The notes under the pieces were generated by a model. That model had not been told where the DNA came from, made no database searches, and saw nothing but the letters and a program-made list of their open reading frames with translations. A stretch of 36,266 bases of DNA, taken from positions 1 through 36,266 of the forward strand of contig JABGPV010000016.1 in NCBI GenBank assembly GCA_018644785.1, written 5' to 3'. The stretch's first letter is position 1. Each line of letters opens with the position of its first letter. Below are positions 1 to 8,805 of the stretch, one piece after another. A program made the position numbers and the translations under genes. This DNA comes from Deltaproteobacteria bacterium (GTDB taxonomy: Bacteria > Desulfobacterota > DSM-4660 > Desulfatiglandales > Desulfatiglandaceae).

Positions 1-803
1 CGTGCTGTTTTTTGAAGCGCTGCTGTGAGCGCCTGGTAACTTTCCACGTATTCGGGTTGAATTTCCTGTACAAAAATGCCGCGTTGTATCAGTTCCGGGG
101 ATGCTTCCGCTTTTTTTGAACCCAACTTGACGGTTTTTTCCTGGAAGGTTTCCATGATTTCCACTGCACCGCCCAGTTTGTTTTTCCGGCCATAATACGT
201 GGGACATTGACTCATGATTTCAACCACTGAAAACCCTTTGTGTAAAATGGCTGCTTTGATGATGTCGATCATTTCTTTTACGTGATAGGTGGTGGTTCTG
301 GCCACAAAAGTGGCGCCTGCGCCACGGGCCAGGGCCACAACGTCAAAAGGTTTGGAATCGGTTCCATAAACGGCGGTGGTGGCCTTTTTACCCGTTGGTG
401 TGAGCGGGGAATACTGCCCGCCCGTCATCCCATAGATACTGTTATTCATGATGATGGCCGTCAGGTCTACATTCCGCCTGGCTGCATGGATCAGGTGGTT
501 GCCGCCGATGGCCAGTGCGTCTCCGTCCCCCATGGGAACGATCACATTCAGTTCGGGTTGACCCATTTTAACTCCCATGGCGAATGCCAGGGCCCGGCCA
601 TGAATGGTGTGCATGGTGTGAAAGTCGAGGTATCCCGGCATACGGGATGAGCATCCGATGCCGGAAACCACCACAATGTCGTTTTTCTTCAAATTTAACT
701 GGTCAATGGCCCGGATCATGTTGCCCATGATAATACCGTGCCCGCAGCCGGCGCACCAGATGTGCGGTAGAAAACGTTCCCGCATGTAATCTTTAACCGC
801 CAT
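1..803 (-). CDS. korB: 2-oxoacid:ferredoxin oxidoreductase beta subunit (KorB-type), 3' end cut off by the window
   Basis: This subunit binds thiamine diphosphate and, with KorA, oxidatively decarboxylates a 2-oxoacid (probably 2-oxoglutarate) to an acyl-CoA with ferredoxin as acceptor. The minus strand reads open from the ATG at 803 to the window edge, about 267 residues. Visible marks are CAGCGHG near residue 19, GIGCSSRMPGY, and the TPP/Mg motif GDGDALAIGG followed by MNNSIYGMTGGQ. The start lies one base after the korA stop, as in translationally coupled subunits. A gamma subunit (korC) would be expected just beyond the left edge. The family call is firm. The exact 2-oxoacid is inferred from the korD-korA-korB order and is not proved by the sequence. 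Confidence 0.9.
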   Translation of the reverse strand, partial: MAVKDYMRERFLPHIWCAGCGHGIIMGNMIRAIDQLNLKKNDIVVVSGIGCSSRMPGYLDFHTMHTIHGRALAFAMGVKMGQPELNVIVPMGDGDALAIGGNHLIHAARRNVDLTAIIMNNSIYGMTGGQYSPLTPTGKKATTAVYGTDSKPFDVVALARGAGATFVARTTTYHVKEMIDIIKAAILHKGFSVVEIMSQCPTYYGRKNKLGGAVEIMETFQEKTVKLGSKKAEASPELIQRGIFVQEIQPEYVESYQALTAALQKTA

Positions 804-804
804 C

Positions 805-1953
805 TTATACCCCTTTTCCTCGAATCATATTCAGGACGTTCAAGATGTCCGCCGGTGAAATGGATGCACCGTCAAATCGGTTGGCAAGGTAGATCTTTTC
901 AGGCCGGATGACGGCCTTTCGCACTTCCTGGCAGACTTGTCCCATGTTCATTTCCACCACCAGCACATGGGTCTTTCCCTCGCACATGCGTCTTACCAGC
1001 TGCCGGGGAAAGGGCCAGAGGGTCTGCAGTTCCAGCAGTCCGACTTTCAGCCCCCGTTGCCTGCGCTGTTCCACCATGTGCAGAGCGGTCCTGGCAGCGC
1101 TGCCAAATGAAATGAGCAGTATTTCAGCGTCTTCGGTATAATACTCTTTATACCGGGCCAGCAGATCGGCCTTGTTTTCAATTTTATCCACCAGGTGATG
1201 CAGAAGATCGTAGGCCACTTTGGGATCGTTTGACGGAAACCCCCACATGTCGTGAACCAGGCCTGTGACGTTATATCGGTGAACACCGCCGAAATCGCTC
1301 ATGGGGAGCCTGCCGTCCTCGCGGGTCAGATAGGGATGAAAATTGGTCCCCTCGGGTACTGAAGTGTGAAGCCTTTCGACCACGTTGATTTTACCGGCTT
1401 CCGGGATCTCGACCTTTTCACGCATGTGCGCTACCACTTCGTCGAAGAGAAGGATGACCGGTGTTCGATAGGTTTCAGCCAGGTTGAAGGCCTCTATGGT
1501 CATCAGGAAAACATCCTGAAGGTTGGAGGCTGTGAGCGTTATGATGGAATGATCCCCGTGGGTTCCCCATCTTGCCTGCATCACATCGCCCTGGGCAACG
1601 CCCGTGGGAATCCCCGTGCTGGGGCCCCCTCGCTGCACGTTGACCACAACGGATGGCACTTCGGCCATAACCGCATATCCGATGGCTTCCTGTTTGAGGG
1701 AAAAACCAGGGCCGCTGGTGGCCGTCATGACTTTGAGTCCAGTAAGGGATGCGCCGATGATGGCGCACATGGAGGATATCTCGTCTTCCATCTGAAGGAA
1801 TTTCCGGCCCAGTTTCGGCAGTTTTTCAGAGAGGATTTCGGCAATTTCGGTGGAAGGGGTGATGGGATAGCCCGCAAAGAACTGCAATCCCGCATAGAGC
1901 GCTCCCTGGGCAATGGCCTCATTGCCTTGAATAAATGTGGTGCCGGATTTCAC
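805..1953 (-). CDS. korA: 2-oxoacid:ferredoxin oxidoreductase alpha subunit (KorA-type)
   Basis: The 382-residue alpha subunit partners with the TPP-binding beta subunit downstream. The N-terminal half has the pyrimidine-binding fold signature (GNEAIAQGALYAGLQFFAGYPITPSTEI) and the stretch TATSGPGFSLKQEAIGYAVM typical of KorA/PorA. The C-terminal third (ILLISFGSAARTA, VGLLELQTLWPFP) is the transketolase-C-like region. It overlaps the upstream ferredoxin gene by 4 bp, which indicates coupled translation. In anaerobes this enzyme feeds or drains the (often incomplete) TCA cycle with low-potential ferredoxin. Length is normal for a free-standing alpha subunit without a fused gamma domain. The alternative is a paralogue for another 2-oxoacid. 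Confidence 0.92.
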   Translation of the reverse strand: MKSGTTFIQGNEAIAQGALYAGLQFFAGYPITPSTEIAEILSEKLPKLGRKFLQMEDEISSMCAIIGASLTGLKVMTATSGPGFSLKQEAIGYAVMAEVPSVVVNVQRGGPSTGIPTGVAQGDVMQARWGTHGDHSIITLTASNLQDVFLMTIEAFNLAETYRTPVILLFDEVVAHMREKVEIPEAGKINVVERLHTSVPEGTNFHPYLTREDGRLPMSDFGGVHRYNVTGLVHDMWGFPSNDPKVAYDLLHHLVDKIENKADLLARYKEYYTEDAEILLISFGSAARTALHMVEQRRQRGLKVGLLELQTLWPFPRQLVRRMCEGKTHVLVVEMNMGQVCQEVRKAVIRPEKIYLANRFDGASISPADILNVLNMIRGKGV

Positions 1954-2153
1954 GGTTTATTTTCCTCCAGTGTGATGGCCATGTCAGGGCATCTCAGTTC
2001 ACAAAGTCCGCAACTGATGCATTTTTCAGGGTGAGCCCAGCAGGCCTTCTCCTGGTCATCCAGAACCAGAACTTCCTTGGGGCAAAACGCCACACATATG
2101 CCGCACCCCTTGCACCAGTCCCTGTTGATAATCACGCGTTTTTTCGGTTCCAT
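1950..2153 (-). CDS. korD: 2[4Fe-4S] ferredoxin subunit of the 2-oxoacid oxidoreductase (KorD-type)
   Basis: This 67-residue protein has two bacterial-ferredoxin cluster motifs, CKGCGICVAFCP (around residues 16-27) and CISCGLCELRCP (around residues 46-57), each CX2CX2CX3CP. It should hold two [4Fe-4S] clusters and pass electrons between the KorAB core and free ferredoxin. It is first in the korDAB unit and overlaps korA by 4 bp. The basic N-terminus MEPKKRVIINRDWCKGCG is typical of the KorD/PorD delta subunit. Confidence 0.9.
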   Translation of the reverse strand: MEPKKRVIINRDWCKGCGICVAFCPKEVLVLDDQEKACWAHPEKCISCGLCELRCPDMAITLEENKP

Positions 2154-2177
2154 GTTATGTCTTTCTGAATTTTAGTA

Positions 2178-2191
2178 TGCTTCGGGAAGCA
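2178..2191. other. Small hairpin between the kor unit and the hybrid-kinase gene
   Basis: TGCTT-CGGG-AAGCA forms a 5-bp stem with a 4-base loop in the 68-bp gap between korD and the kinase stop. A T-rich run (CTTTTATTT) follows only on the plus strand, opposite to the genes on both sides. It is therefore not a convincing intrinsic terminator for the minus-strand operon, and it may lie in the korD leader. Confidence 0.25.
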
Positions 2192-2221
2192 CTTTTATTT
2201 CTGAAACAGTACCGATGACGT

Positions 2222-4177
2222 TTAACGCCATTTTTCAATGACGTCAAGTATAATCGCTTTGCTAATGGGTTTTACAATATAGTCGTCCATGCCCGTTTCC
2301 AGGCACTTCTCACGGTCTCCGTCCATGGTCTGGCCGGTCATGGCCACGATGGGGACCTTGGGTACATCTTTTTCCTTTTCAAATGCTCTGATGGTCCGGG
2401 TGCTTTCCAGTCCATCCATTTCAGGCATTTGGATATCCATGAAGATCAGATCAGCTTTTTCAGGCGAATCGCTGTACTTAAGGAAAGCCTCTCTGCCGTT
2501 TCCCGCCACCGTGACCTTGTGCCCGGATTTGGTGAGCATTTTTTCAGCAAGCTTCTGGTTTACCGGGTTATCTTCCGCCAATAGGATATTCAGTTGTTTT
2601 TTCTCACCTGACGGTGCAGAAGGGGTGCTGACGATCGGTTTTGTCGAGGCGGCGTTGTCAATGGGCGCTTCGCTGGTTAGGGAAAAGGTCAGGGTAAAAC
2701 AGGTGCCTTTCCCCACTTCGCTTTCCACCTCAATGGGGACCCCGTGTTTTTCGAGGATCTCTTTGACAATGCTCATCCCGAGGCCCGTCCCCACCTCACC
2801 GCTGGTGCCGCTCTGGGAGGTGCTGGTAAACTGATCGAATAGATACGGTATTTTGTCTTCGGGAATGCCGATCCCGGTATCCATTACCTTGACACGAACT
2901 TTGTCCGGAGGGCCGGGTTCAATGATCAGATGGATTGTCCCCTCCTCAGGGGTGAATTTGATGGCATTGGATAAGAGATTGTTGAACACCCGACCCAGAC
3001 CGCTAATGTTCCCCATGATAATGGCGCCTTCACACCGGTCCTGCAACCGTATGGTCTGAGATTTTCCAGCCGCCATCTTCCCCAGGGATTTGACACTGGT
3101 TTGAATGACCTGGTGCAGGGCGATGGGGTCCATTTTCAGTTCAGCCTGCTCCGCTTTGGCTTTACTGAGATCCAGGATATCATTGATAAGGCCCAGAAGT
3201 ACCTTTCCGGAGGATTTGATGTGGGTAAGGCCTTCCCTGTCCTCGTCTTCCAGATATTCCTTTTCCAGAAGCAGGTCCGCAAAGCCCAGAATTCCGTTCA
3301 GGGGCGACCGCAGATCATGGGAGCAGACCGCCAGCAGGTTGTCCTTCATGTGGTTGAGGTCTGTCAGTTCGTTAACCATATTGCGAAGGTTCTGGTTCAG
3401 GCGGTTTCGTTCCAGGTGACTCATGATCCGTGCCAGCAACTCCTCCTTGGCAAAGGGTTTCACCAGGTGGTCTGTGGCACCCGCTTTGAAGACTTCCAGT
3501 AATTCGGATTGTTCTGCACTGGCTGTGAGAAAAATCACAGGAAGATCCGACAGGTTTAGTTCTCCTCGAATGCTGCGGGTGAGCTGGCACCCATCCATGC
3601 GTGGCATGTTCAGATCGGTAATGACCATGTCGATTTCAACGGCCTGGTTTTTGAGGATATCCAGGGCTTCCATGCCGTCTTTCGCCTGAACAATGCGAAG
3701 ACCTTCGCGGCGCAGGTATTGGGATACGATATGACGGGCCACACCGCTGTCATCCACCACCAGAGCGGTCATCCCCTGAACGAGATGCGCCGGTTTCAGC
3801 ACTTTATCCACAGCCGAGAGGATGGCGCCTTCAGGAAAGGGTTTGCTGATAAAATCCGCCGCCCCCAGTTGAAATCCCCTTTTTCTGTCTTCCATGGTAT
3901 CGTTTCCCGTTACAAAAATCACGGGCATCCGGTTGTCCGGACAGTGCGAAAAGAACCGGGTATACCGTTCCCCCCGGAGTTTTCGGCAGGTGTCAAAGCC
4001 GTTCATCTTGGGCATTTCGATATCCAGGGTCACCAGGTCGGGAGGCGATGGGGTGGCCAGGCGGGCGAGTCCCTCGAGGCCGTTTTTGGCCTCAGTCACC
4101 TCATATCCGCCGCCCTCCAGTTCTTTTCGAATGGTCTGGCGAATCATGCGGCTATCGTCTACCACCAGGATTTTCAT
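2222..4177 (-). CDS. Hybrid histidine kinase with architecture REC-REC-HisKA-HATPase-REC
   Basis: A 651-residue soluble protein with no membrane segment. Receiver 1 spans about residues 1-125, with phospho-acceptor D52 in LDIEMPKMNG and K112. Receiver 2 spans about 136-255 (D188 in TDLNMPRMDG). The HisKA H-box is SHDLRSPLNG with H287, the ATPase domain is about 360-500 (N399 region, DTGIGIPED, GTGLGMS), and receiver 3 starts at about 528 (D581 in MDIQMPEMDG). It is the last gene of the che operon, 37 bp after cheR, and its ATG at 4177 has a GGAG site 9 bases upstream. Without a sensor domain, it probably takes phosphate or conformational input from CheA through its receivers and passes it on. 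The output is unknown. Confidence 0.93.
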   Translation of the reverse strand: MKILVVDDSRMIRQTIRKELEGGGYEVTEAKNGLEGLARLATPSPPDLVTLDIEMPKMNGFDTCRKLRGERYTRFFSHCPDNRMPVIFVTGNDTMEDRKRGFQLGAADFISKPFPEGAILSAVDKVLKPAHLVQGMTALVVDDSGVARHIVSQYLRREGLRIVQAKDGMEALDILKNQAVEIDMVITDLNMPRMDGCQLTRSIRGELNLSDLPVIFLTASAEQSELLEVFKAGATDHLVKPFAKEELLARIMSHLERNRLNQNLRNMVNELTDLNHMKDNLLAVCSHDLRSPLNGILGFADLLLEKEYLEDEDREGLTHIKSSGKVLLGLINDILDLSKAKAEQAELKMDPIALHQVIQTSVKSLGKMAAGKSQTIRLQDRCEGAIIMGNISGLGRVFNNLLSNAIKFTPEEGTIHLIIEPGPPDKVRVKVMDTGIGIPEDKIPYLFDQFTSTSQSGTSGEVGTGLGMSIVKEILEKHGVPIEVESEVGKGTCFTLTFSLTSEAPIDNAASTKPIVSTPSAPSGEKKQLNILLAEDNPVNQKLAEKMLTKSGHKVTVAGNGREAFLKYSDSPEKADLIFMDIQMPEMDGLESTRTIRAFEKEKDVPKVPIVAMTGQTMDGDREKCLETGMDDYIVKPISKAIILDVIEKWR

Positions 4178-4214
4178 GGGTTGTTCTCCGGGGATTGGCG
4201 GTTATTGGGTTATA

Positions 4215-5054
4215 TTACTTCTGCTGGTAAAAAACCGAGCGCAGATAACGCCTGGGCTCAAAGCGGGGATCCACATTGATCAGGGATTCGGTGGCGCCGA
4301 TAATCAGGTAACCATCTTTTTCCATGACCTTGCTAATATTACCGAAAAGTTTTTTTCGGTCCGCCCTATTAAAATAAACCCCCACATTTCTGCAGAAAAC
4401 GATATCAAATTTCCCCAATCCATCAAAAGGGGCCATCAGGTTCATTTTTTTAAAGACAACCATGGCCCGGATATCATCATTTATTTTCCAGTCGCTGCCA
4501 TTGAATGTAAAGTATTTCTTCAGTGTGTCTTCCGGCAACCCCCGTTTGATTTCAAATTGGTTATATTCACCCCGGCTGGCGCGGGCGATGGCGGCGTTGG
4601 ATAGATCTGTCCCCAGCAACCGTATCCGGTACGGTTTCAGGTCCCTCAGCAGCTCTTTTAAAACCATGGCAATGCTGTAGATCTCCTGGCCAGTGGAACA
4701 GGCCGCGCTCCAGATGCGGATCGGGGTCGGAAAAAACCCTGAAGATGCAGCCCTTCTCGCATCGATCAGGTCCGGAATAATTTTGTGCTGAAGCAGTTCA
4801 AATGGCCTTTTGTCCCTGAAAAAAAGCGTTTCGTTTGTGGAAATCCGGTCGATGATTTTCTGTCTGAGGCTTTCTCCCCCAAGGTGTTTTGCCTTATCAT
4901 AGAGCTCGGCGAAACAGGTGCAGCACTCTTGCTCAAGCAGCGAGGCCATTCGGGTTTCCAGAAGATAGGTCTTGCTCCTGTCAAGATGGATTCCCGATAG
5001 CTCCTGTATGTATTGACAAAACAGGTCATGTTCTTCCTGTGTAATCTTTACCAT
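4215..5054 (-). CDS. cheR: Chemotaxis protein methyltransferase CheR
   Basis: This enzyme transfers methyl groups from S-adenosylmethionine to glutamates in the receptor signalling domain. At 279 residues it has the N-terminal all-alpha domain and the SAM-binding motif WSAACSTGQEIYS (115-127). The motif FCRNVGVYFN (220-229) corresponds to the family FCRNVxIYF. It sits between cheB and the hybrid kinase in the same operon. The receptor in this operon ends in MAERFKI and has no NWETF-type pentapeptide, so tethering of this CheR to the receptor tail is not expected. Confidence 0.95.
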   Translation of the reverse strand: MVKITQEEHDLFCQYIQELSGIHLDRSKTYLLETRMASLLEQECCTCFAELYDKAKHLGGESLRQKIIDRISTNETLFFRDKRPFELLQHKIIPDLIDARRAASSGFFPTPIRIWSAACSTGQEIYSIAMVLKELLRDLKPYRIRLLGTDLSNAAIARASRGEYNQFEIKRGLPEDTLKKYFTFNGSDWKINDDIRAMVVFKKMNLMAPFDGLGKFDIVFCRNVGVYFNRADRKKLFGNISKVMEKDGYLIIGATESLINVDPRFEPRRYLRSVFYQQK

Positions 5055-5102
5055 TCACGTTTTGCCGAGAAATGGTTTTGGCCCGGCTCCAAAAAAAATA
5101 TT

Positions 5103-6239
5103 TCAATCATTAATTTTAAAGCCTCTTGCGATTGTCCGGCGAATCTGCCCCGATATATGGTTCAGGGGGACCACCCTGTTGACGATACCCATTTCAACAG
5201 GCTTTTTGGCCATGCCGTATACCACGCTGCTGGCTTCGTCTTGAGCAATGATGAAGGCCCCCTTTTCCTTCATTTGCTGTAGCCCCATGGTGCCATCGGA
5301 GCCCATGCCGGTCATGATAACCCCTGTTGCGTTGCCGCCGAAATGTTCGGCCACCGACCTGAAAAGGTAATCGGCCGATGGTGCGCAACCATTTTCCGGC
5401 GGATCGTTGGTGATGCGAATGATCTTGGCTCTTTTGAACACGTCGTTGGCCACCATCATCTGTTTCCCCCCTGGCGCGATATAGGCTGTGTCGGCCACAA
5501 TTTTTTCCCCATCAACAGCTTCTTTCACCGTGATGGCGCAACGGCGATCGAGATTCCTGGCCAGAGATTCCGTGAATACCGGCGGCATATGCTGAGCAAT
5601 TAGCAGGGGAACCCCCAGGCCGGCCGGGAATTCCGGCAGAAAATGGGCCAGTGCAACAGGACCCCCGGTGGAAATACCGATGGTCACAATTCTTGACCGG
5701 GGTGCTGTTTGAATAGACGCTAAAGGTGTTGGGGTTCTCTGATCTTCAGGGGAAATCTTTCGGGCTGTGGTTAATCCCTGAATCGCATTACTTTGCTTAC
5801 CTTTTAGAATCCTTCGCACTTCCCTGAGCCGGGAAAATGCCTTGATCATGGGCGTAATGGCTTTCTTGAGTTCGGCCCGGTTTTCCTGAAGACTTTTGTC
5901 CTGGGGTTTCGGGATAAAATCAAAGGCCCCCAGTTGCAAGGCCTTCATGGTCATTTCGCTGCCTTCCCGTGTGTAGGCGCTGAGCATGATGGCGCCCACG
6001 TGCGGTGCATCTGTTGCCATTTTTCGAAGTACCGCCAGCCCGTCCATTTCAGGCATTTCGATATCCAGGGTCAGCAGGTCCGGTTTGAGTTCGGCAATTC
6101 TTTTCATGGCGATTTTGCCGTTGTGGGCGTTACCCACCACCACCACGCCCGGCAGTTCACCCAGAACGTCGGTGACCACTTTTCTATACAGGATGGTATC
6201 GTCAACTACCAGCACGCGAAGGTCTGTTTCGTTTTGCAT
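5103..6239 (-). CDS. cheB: Protein-glutamate methylesterase/deamidase CheB
   Basis: This 378-residue protein removes methyl groups from receptor glutamates and is switched on by phosphorylation. It has an N-terminal receiver with D59 (LTLDIEMPEMDG), a variable linker (about 140-180), and a C-terminal esterase domain. The catalytic triad can be read as S190 (GISTGG), H217 (IAQHMPP) and D315 (MTGMGSDG). The canonical GASTGG is GISTGG here, a mild variant. The receiver makes CheB a direct phosphate target of CheA. It lies 19 bp downstream of cheW. Confidence 0.96.
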   Translation of the reverse strand: MQNETDLRVLVVDDTILYRKVVTDVLGELPGVVVVGNAHNGKIAMKRIAELKPDLLTLDIEMPEMDGLAVLRKMATDAPHVGAIMLSAYTREGSEMTMKALQLGAFDFIPKPQDKSLQENRAELKKAITPMIKAFSRLREVRRILKGKQSNAIQGLTTARKISPEDQRTPTPLASIQTAPRSRIVTIGISTGGPVALAHFLPEFPAGLGVPLLIAQHMPPVFTESLARNLDRRCAITVKEAVDGEKIVADTAYIAPGGKQMMVANDVFKRAKIIRITNDPPENGCAPSADYLFRSVAEHFGGNATGVIMTGMGSDGTMGLQQMKEKGAFIIAQDEASSVVYGMAKKPVEMGIVNRVVPLNHISGQIRRTIARGFKIND

Positions 6240-6258
6240 GGTTTGTCTCTTTCCCTTA

Positions 6259-6696
6259 TTATTCCAGGACTTTTTCGATATCCAGAATCCCGATCAGTAG
6301 ATCATCGGTTTTGATGACGCCGTGAAAAAAATCGCCCTGTATGCCGTTCATGTTGGCAGGGGGGGCTTCGATCTCATCGACATTTACCCGAATCACCTCA
6401 CTGATCTCTTCAACCAGGAGGCCGATATGTTCACCCGCAGAACGGACGATAATATTCCGGCCCTTTCTGTTTAAACGGGTTTCAGGCAAGCCCAGCTTGT
6501 ATCCCAGATCAATGACCGTAACGATCTGGCCGCGAAGGTTCAATATGCCCCGCACATAAGAGGGCGCACCCGGTACCGGTGTCAAAACCAGAAGTTTGTT
6601 GATTTCCTGGATTTTGAGAAGATCAATGCCATAAGCGGACTCACGTACGTAAAAGGTGGCAAGATCCAGACTCTTGGTGTCCGTATTGTTCTGCAT
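6259..6696 (-). CDS. cheW: Chemotaxis coupling protein CheW
   Basis: A 145-residue single CheW domain that bridges receptor tips and CheA. Diagnostic segments are FYVRESAYGIDLLKIQEI, PGAPSYVRGILNLRGQIVTVIDL and GLLVEEISEVIRV. It follows the receptor gene by 19 bp and has an AAAGGAA site about 10 bases before its ATG. CheA in this operon carries two further CheW-like modules, so the array would contain several interchangeable CheW folds. Confidence 0.95.
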   Translation of the reverse strand: MQNNTDTKSLDLATFYVRESAYGIDLLKIQEINKLLVLTPVPGAPSYVRGILNLRGQIVTVIDLGYKLGLPETRLNRKGRNIIVRSAGEHIGLLVEEISEVIRVNVDEIEAPPANMNGIQGDFFHGVIKTDDLLIGILDIEKVLE

Positions 6697-6715
6697 GGCG
6701 GATAAATTCCTTTTC

Positions 6716-8764
6716 TCAGATCTTGAACCGCTCCGCCATGGATTTCAATTGTTCCGCCAGTTGGCTGAGGCTTTCAGCGCTCAGGTTTACCTGGGAACTG
6801 CTGTTGGACATTTCCCGGGCGGCTTCGTTGACGCCGGCGATATCCCTGGCGATTTCTGCTGCAACCGTGGAACTCTGGGCCACATTCTCCGTCACTTCCT
6901 GAATACCCCGGGCGGCCTGTGCCACATTGCCGGCGATATCCCGGGTGGTGACGGACTGTTCTTCCACTGCCGTGGCAATAATGGAAACGATTTCGTTCAC
7001 TTCGTTGATCACCGTTGAGATCTGGTCGATCTGTTTGACCGTGCCGTCGGTGGAATTCTGAATGCCTTCTATCTTTTGTTTGATTTCATCGGTGGCGCCG
7101 GCCGTCTGTTTGGCCAGTTCTTTGATTTCATTGGCCACAACGGCGAATCCTTTACCCGCATCCCCGGCCCGAGCCGCCTCAATGGTGGCGTTTAAGGCCA
7201 GGAGGTTGGTCTGTTCAGAAATCTCCGTAATGGATTCCGTTACTTTGCCGATTTCCCGGGCGGCTTTCCCCAGTTCATCCACCGTTTCCGAAGCGCTTCG
7301 GGCCTCGGATACGGCTTTTTCCGTAATGGCCGCCGCTTTTTCCGTGTTCCCGGCAATTTCACTGATGGTTGCCGTCATCTCCTCGGAGGCTGCCGCCACC
7401 ATATTGACGTTTGTGGAGGCCTGCTCCGTGGCGGCCGCTACTGAAGTCATATTGGCGCTCATCTCTTCCGCGGCGGTGGAGACCGTATTGGATTTTTGCG
7501 AGGTTTGCTCGGCGCCGGAAGACATCTGGTGGGAGATGGCACTCAGTTCCGTGGAGGAACTGGAAAGGGTGTCTACCCCGTCGGTAAGGTCCCGGATCAT
7601 GCGTTTTAAGCCTGAAACCATGTTATTCAAGGCCCTTACCATGATTCCGATTTCATCTTTCCGATCAGTGTTAATGGTATCTCTGAAATTTCCTTCAGCC
7701 ATCTTTCCGGCCAATGCCGTTCCCTTCTGGATGGGTCGTGTGATGGAGATGCTGGGATAAATCCCCAGGGCCAGGGCCGCTACAAACCCCATAATCATGC
7801 CCAATATCGCCGTCATTTTGGCGTTCCTGGAATCGGACCGGGCCAGTTTTTCCTCTTGGGCCACCACCCCTTCGTTGACGGCGATAATATCTTCCAGGAG
7901 CCTGTTGGCCAGCTCATGCTTTTCCAGGGATGTGACCATGGCGTAATGGGTCATCTGATTGAAAAGGTCTTCGGCTTTGGTGGTTTCAGCCAGTATGGTG
8001 TTAAAATGAGTGAACATGTGTTTCGCAGCAGGCGCCATTTTCTGGTCAAAGAGGGCGCGCGCCCCAGTCATGTCGACTTGATTGACCAGATCTCTGATTT
8101 TTCCCACCGTTTCATGAAATCCATTGTGAATGGCGGAAATTTCTTTCATGGAGGCCAACAATACCGGGTTTTTTGTCTTAAAACTCGCCATCCACTTTCC
8201 GAAACGGCAGGCTTGAGGGTTGTCACCACCATCGAATTTCTTCCCTATAAAGACCATCATCATGGTTTTTTCCATCAGATGATAATGATCCACTCTGAAA
8301 GTTTCTATTCTGGCCCGCAGGGCCATGGGATTCAATATATCTGTTTTATCCAGTTCAGCACAAAATTGGAAAAAGGTGTCATTGCCTTTTTTGACCTCCT
8401 GCCAGGCCGTCATAAATTCTTTCCACAGACGGGCTTCTTCCTGGGTCTGGGGCAGGGGTTCAAATATATCCCATGCGGTCTTGTAGCGCTTCTGCGCTTC
8501 AGCAAAATCTTTGTAAAGCTGCTTTCGGACATCCATGTCCAGATTGGGATCCAGGAGCGTCCGTTGAACCTTGGTCATGTCCTCCATCTGCCAGCTCATG
8601 ACGAGCAGGTTTTTGATGCTGGGCAGGCGGACTTCGCTGATTTCCACCAGATGTTCATCAAGGTTGTTGATACTGCTCCACCCCACAAATCCTATGACGA
8701 GCGTGATCAACGCCACAATGGAAAAGCCACCGATTAATTTTGCCATCAGCTTCATATTCCTCAT
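6716..8764 (-). CDS. Methyl-accepting chemotaxis protein with a CZB-type zinc-binding signature in the region between the membrane helices
   Basis: A transmembrane chemoreceptor of about 682 residues. I chose the ATG at 8764 because GGAGG lies 8 bases upstream; an in-frame ATG at 8779 would add five residues and has no good site. Counted from 8779, TM1 is about 11-34 and TM2 about 322-345. A HAMP domain (about 346-400) and a long coiled-coil signalling domain follow, with the hairpin [19 protein letters not shown]. The inter-helix part is alpha-helical and contains H165/H167, C191-R-F-G-K-W196, H218 and H222. This is the CZB zinc pattern, with C-to-H spacing 27 and H-X3-H as in E. coli DgcZ. 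It ends MAERFKI, without a CheR-docking pentapeptide. It lies 26 bp after cheA. Confidence 0.93.
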   Translation of the reverse strand: MRNMKLMAKLIGGFSIVALITLVIGFVGWSSINNLDEHLVEISEVRLPSIKNLLVMSWQMEDMTKVQRTLLDPNLDMDVRKQLYKDFAEAQKRYKTAWDIFEPLPQTQEEARLWKEFMTAWQEVKKGNDTFFQFCAELDKTDILNPMALRARIETFRVDHYHLMEKTMMMVFIGKKFDGGDNPQACRFGKWMASFKTKNPVLLASMKEISAIHNGFHETVGKIRDLVNQVDMTGARALFDQKMAPAAKHMFTHFNTILAETTKAEDLFNQMTHYAMVTSLEKHELANRLLEDIIAVNEGVVAQEEKLARSDSRNAKMTAILGMIMGFVAALALGIYPSISITRPIQKGTALAGKMAEGNFRDTINTDRKDEIGIMVRALNNMVSGLKRMIRDLTDGVDTLSSSSTELSAISHQMSSGAEQTSQKSNTVSTAAEEMSANMTSVAAATEQASTNVNMVAAASEEMTATISEIAGNTEKAAAITEKAVSEARSASETVDELGKAAREIGKVTESITEISEQTNLLALNATIEAARAGDAGKGFAVVANEIKELAKQTAGATDEIKQKIEGIQNSTDGTVKQIDQISTVINEVNEIVSIIATAVEEQSVTTRDIAGNVAQAARGIQEVTENVAQSSTVAAEIARDIAGVNEAAREMSNSSSQVNLSAESLSQLAEQLKSMAERFKI

Positions 8765-8805
8765 CCTCACAACCTCCATGTTGGGTAACCGTGAACGGCT
8801 ACCGT

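Noticed and set aside
1366..2034. A 222-residue plus-strand open frame opposite korA
   Set aside because: It lies antisense to a clear korA gene, has no recognisable domain, and its composition is that of a complementary shadow.
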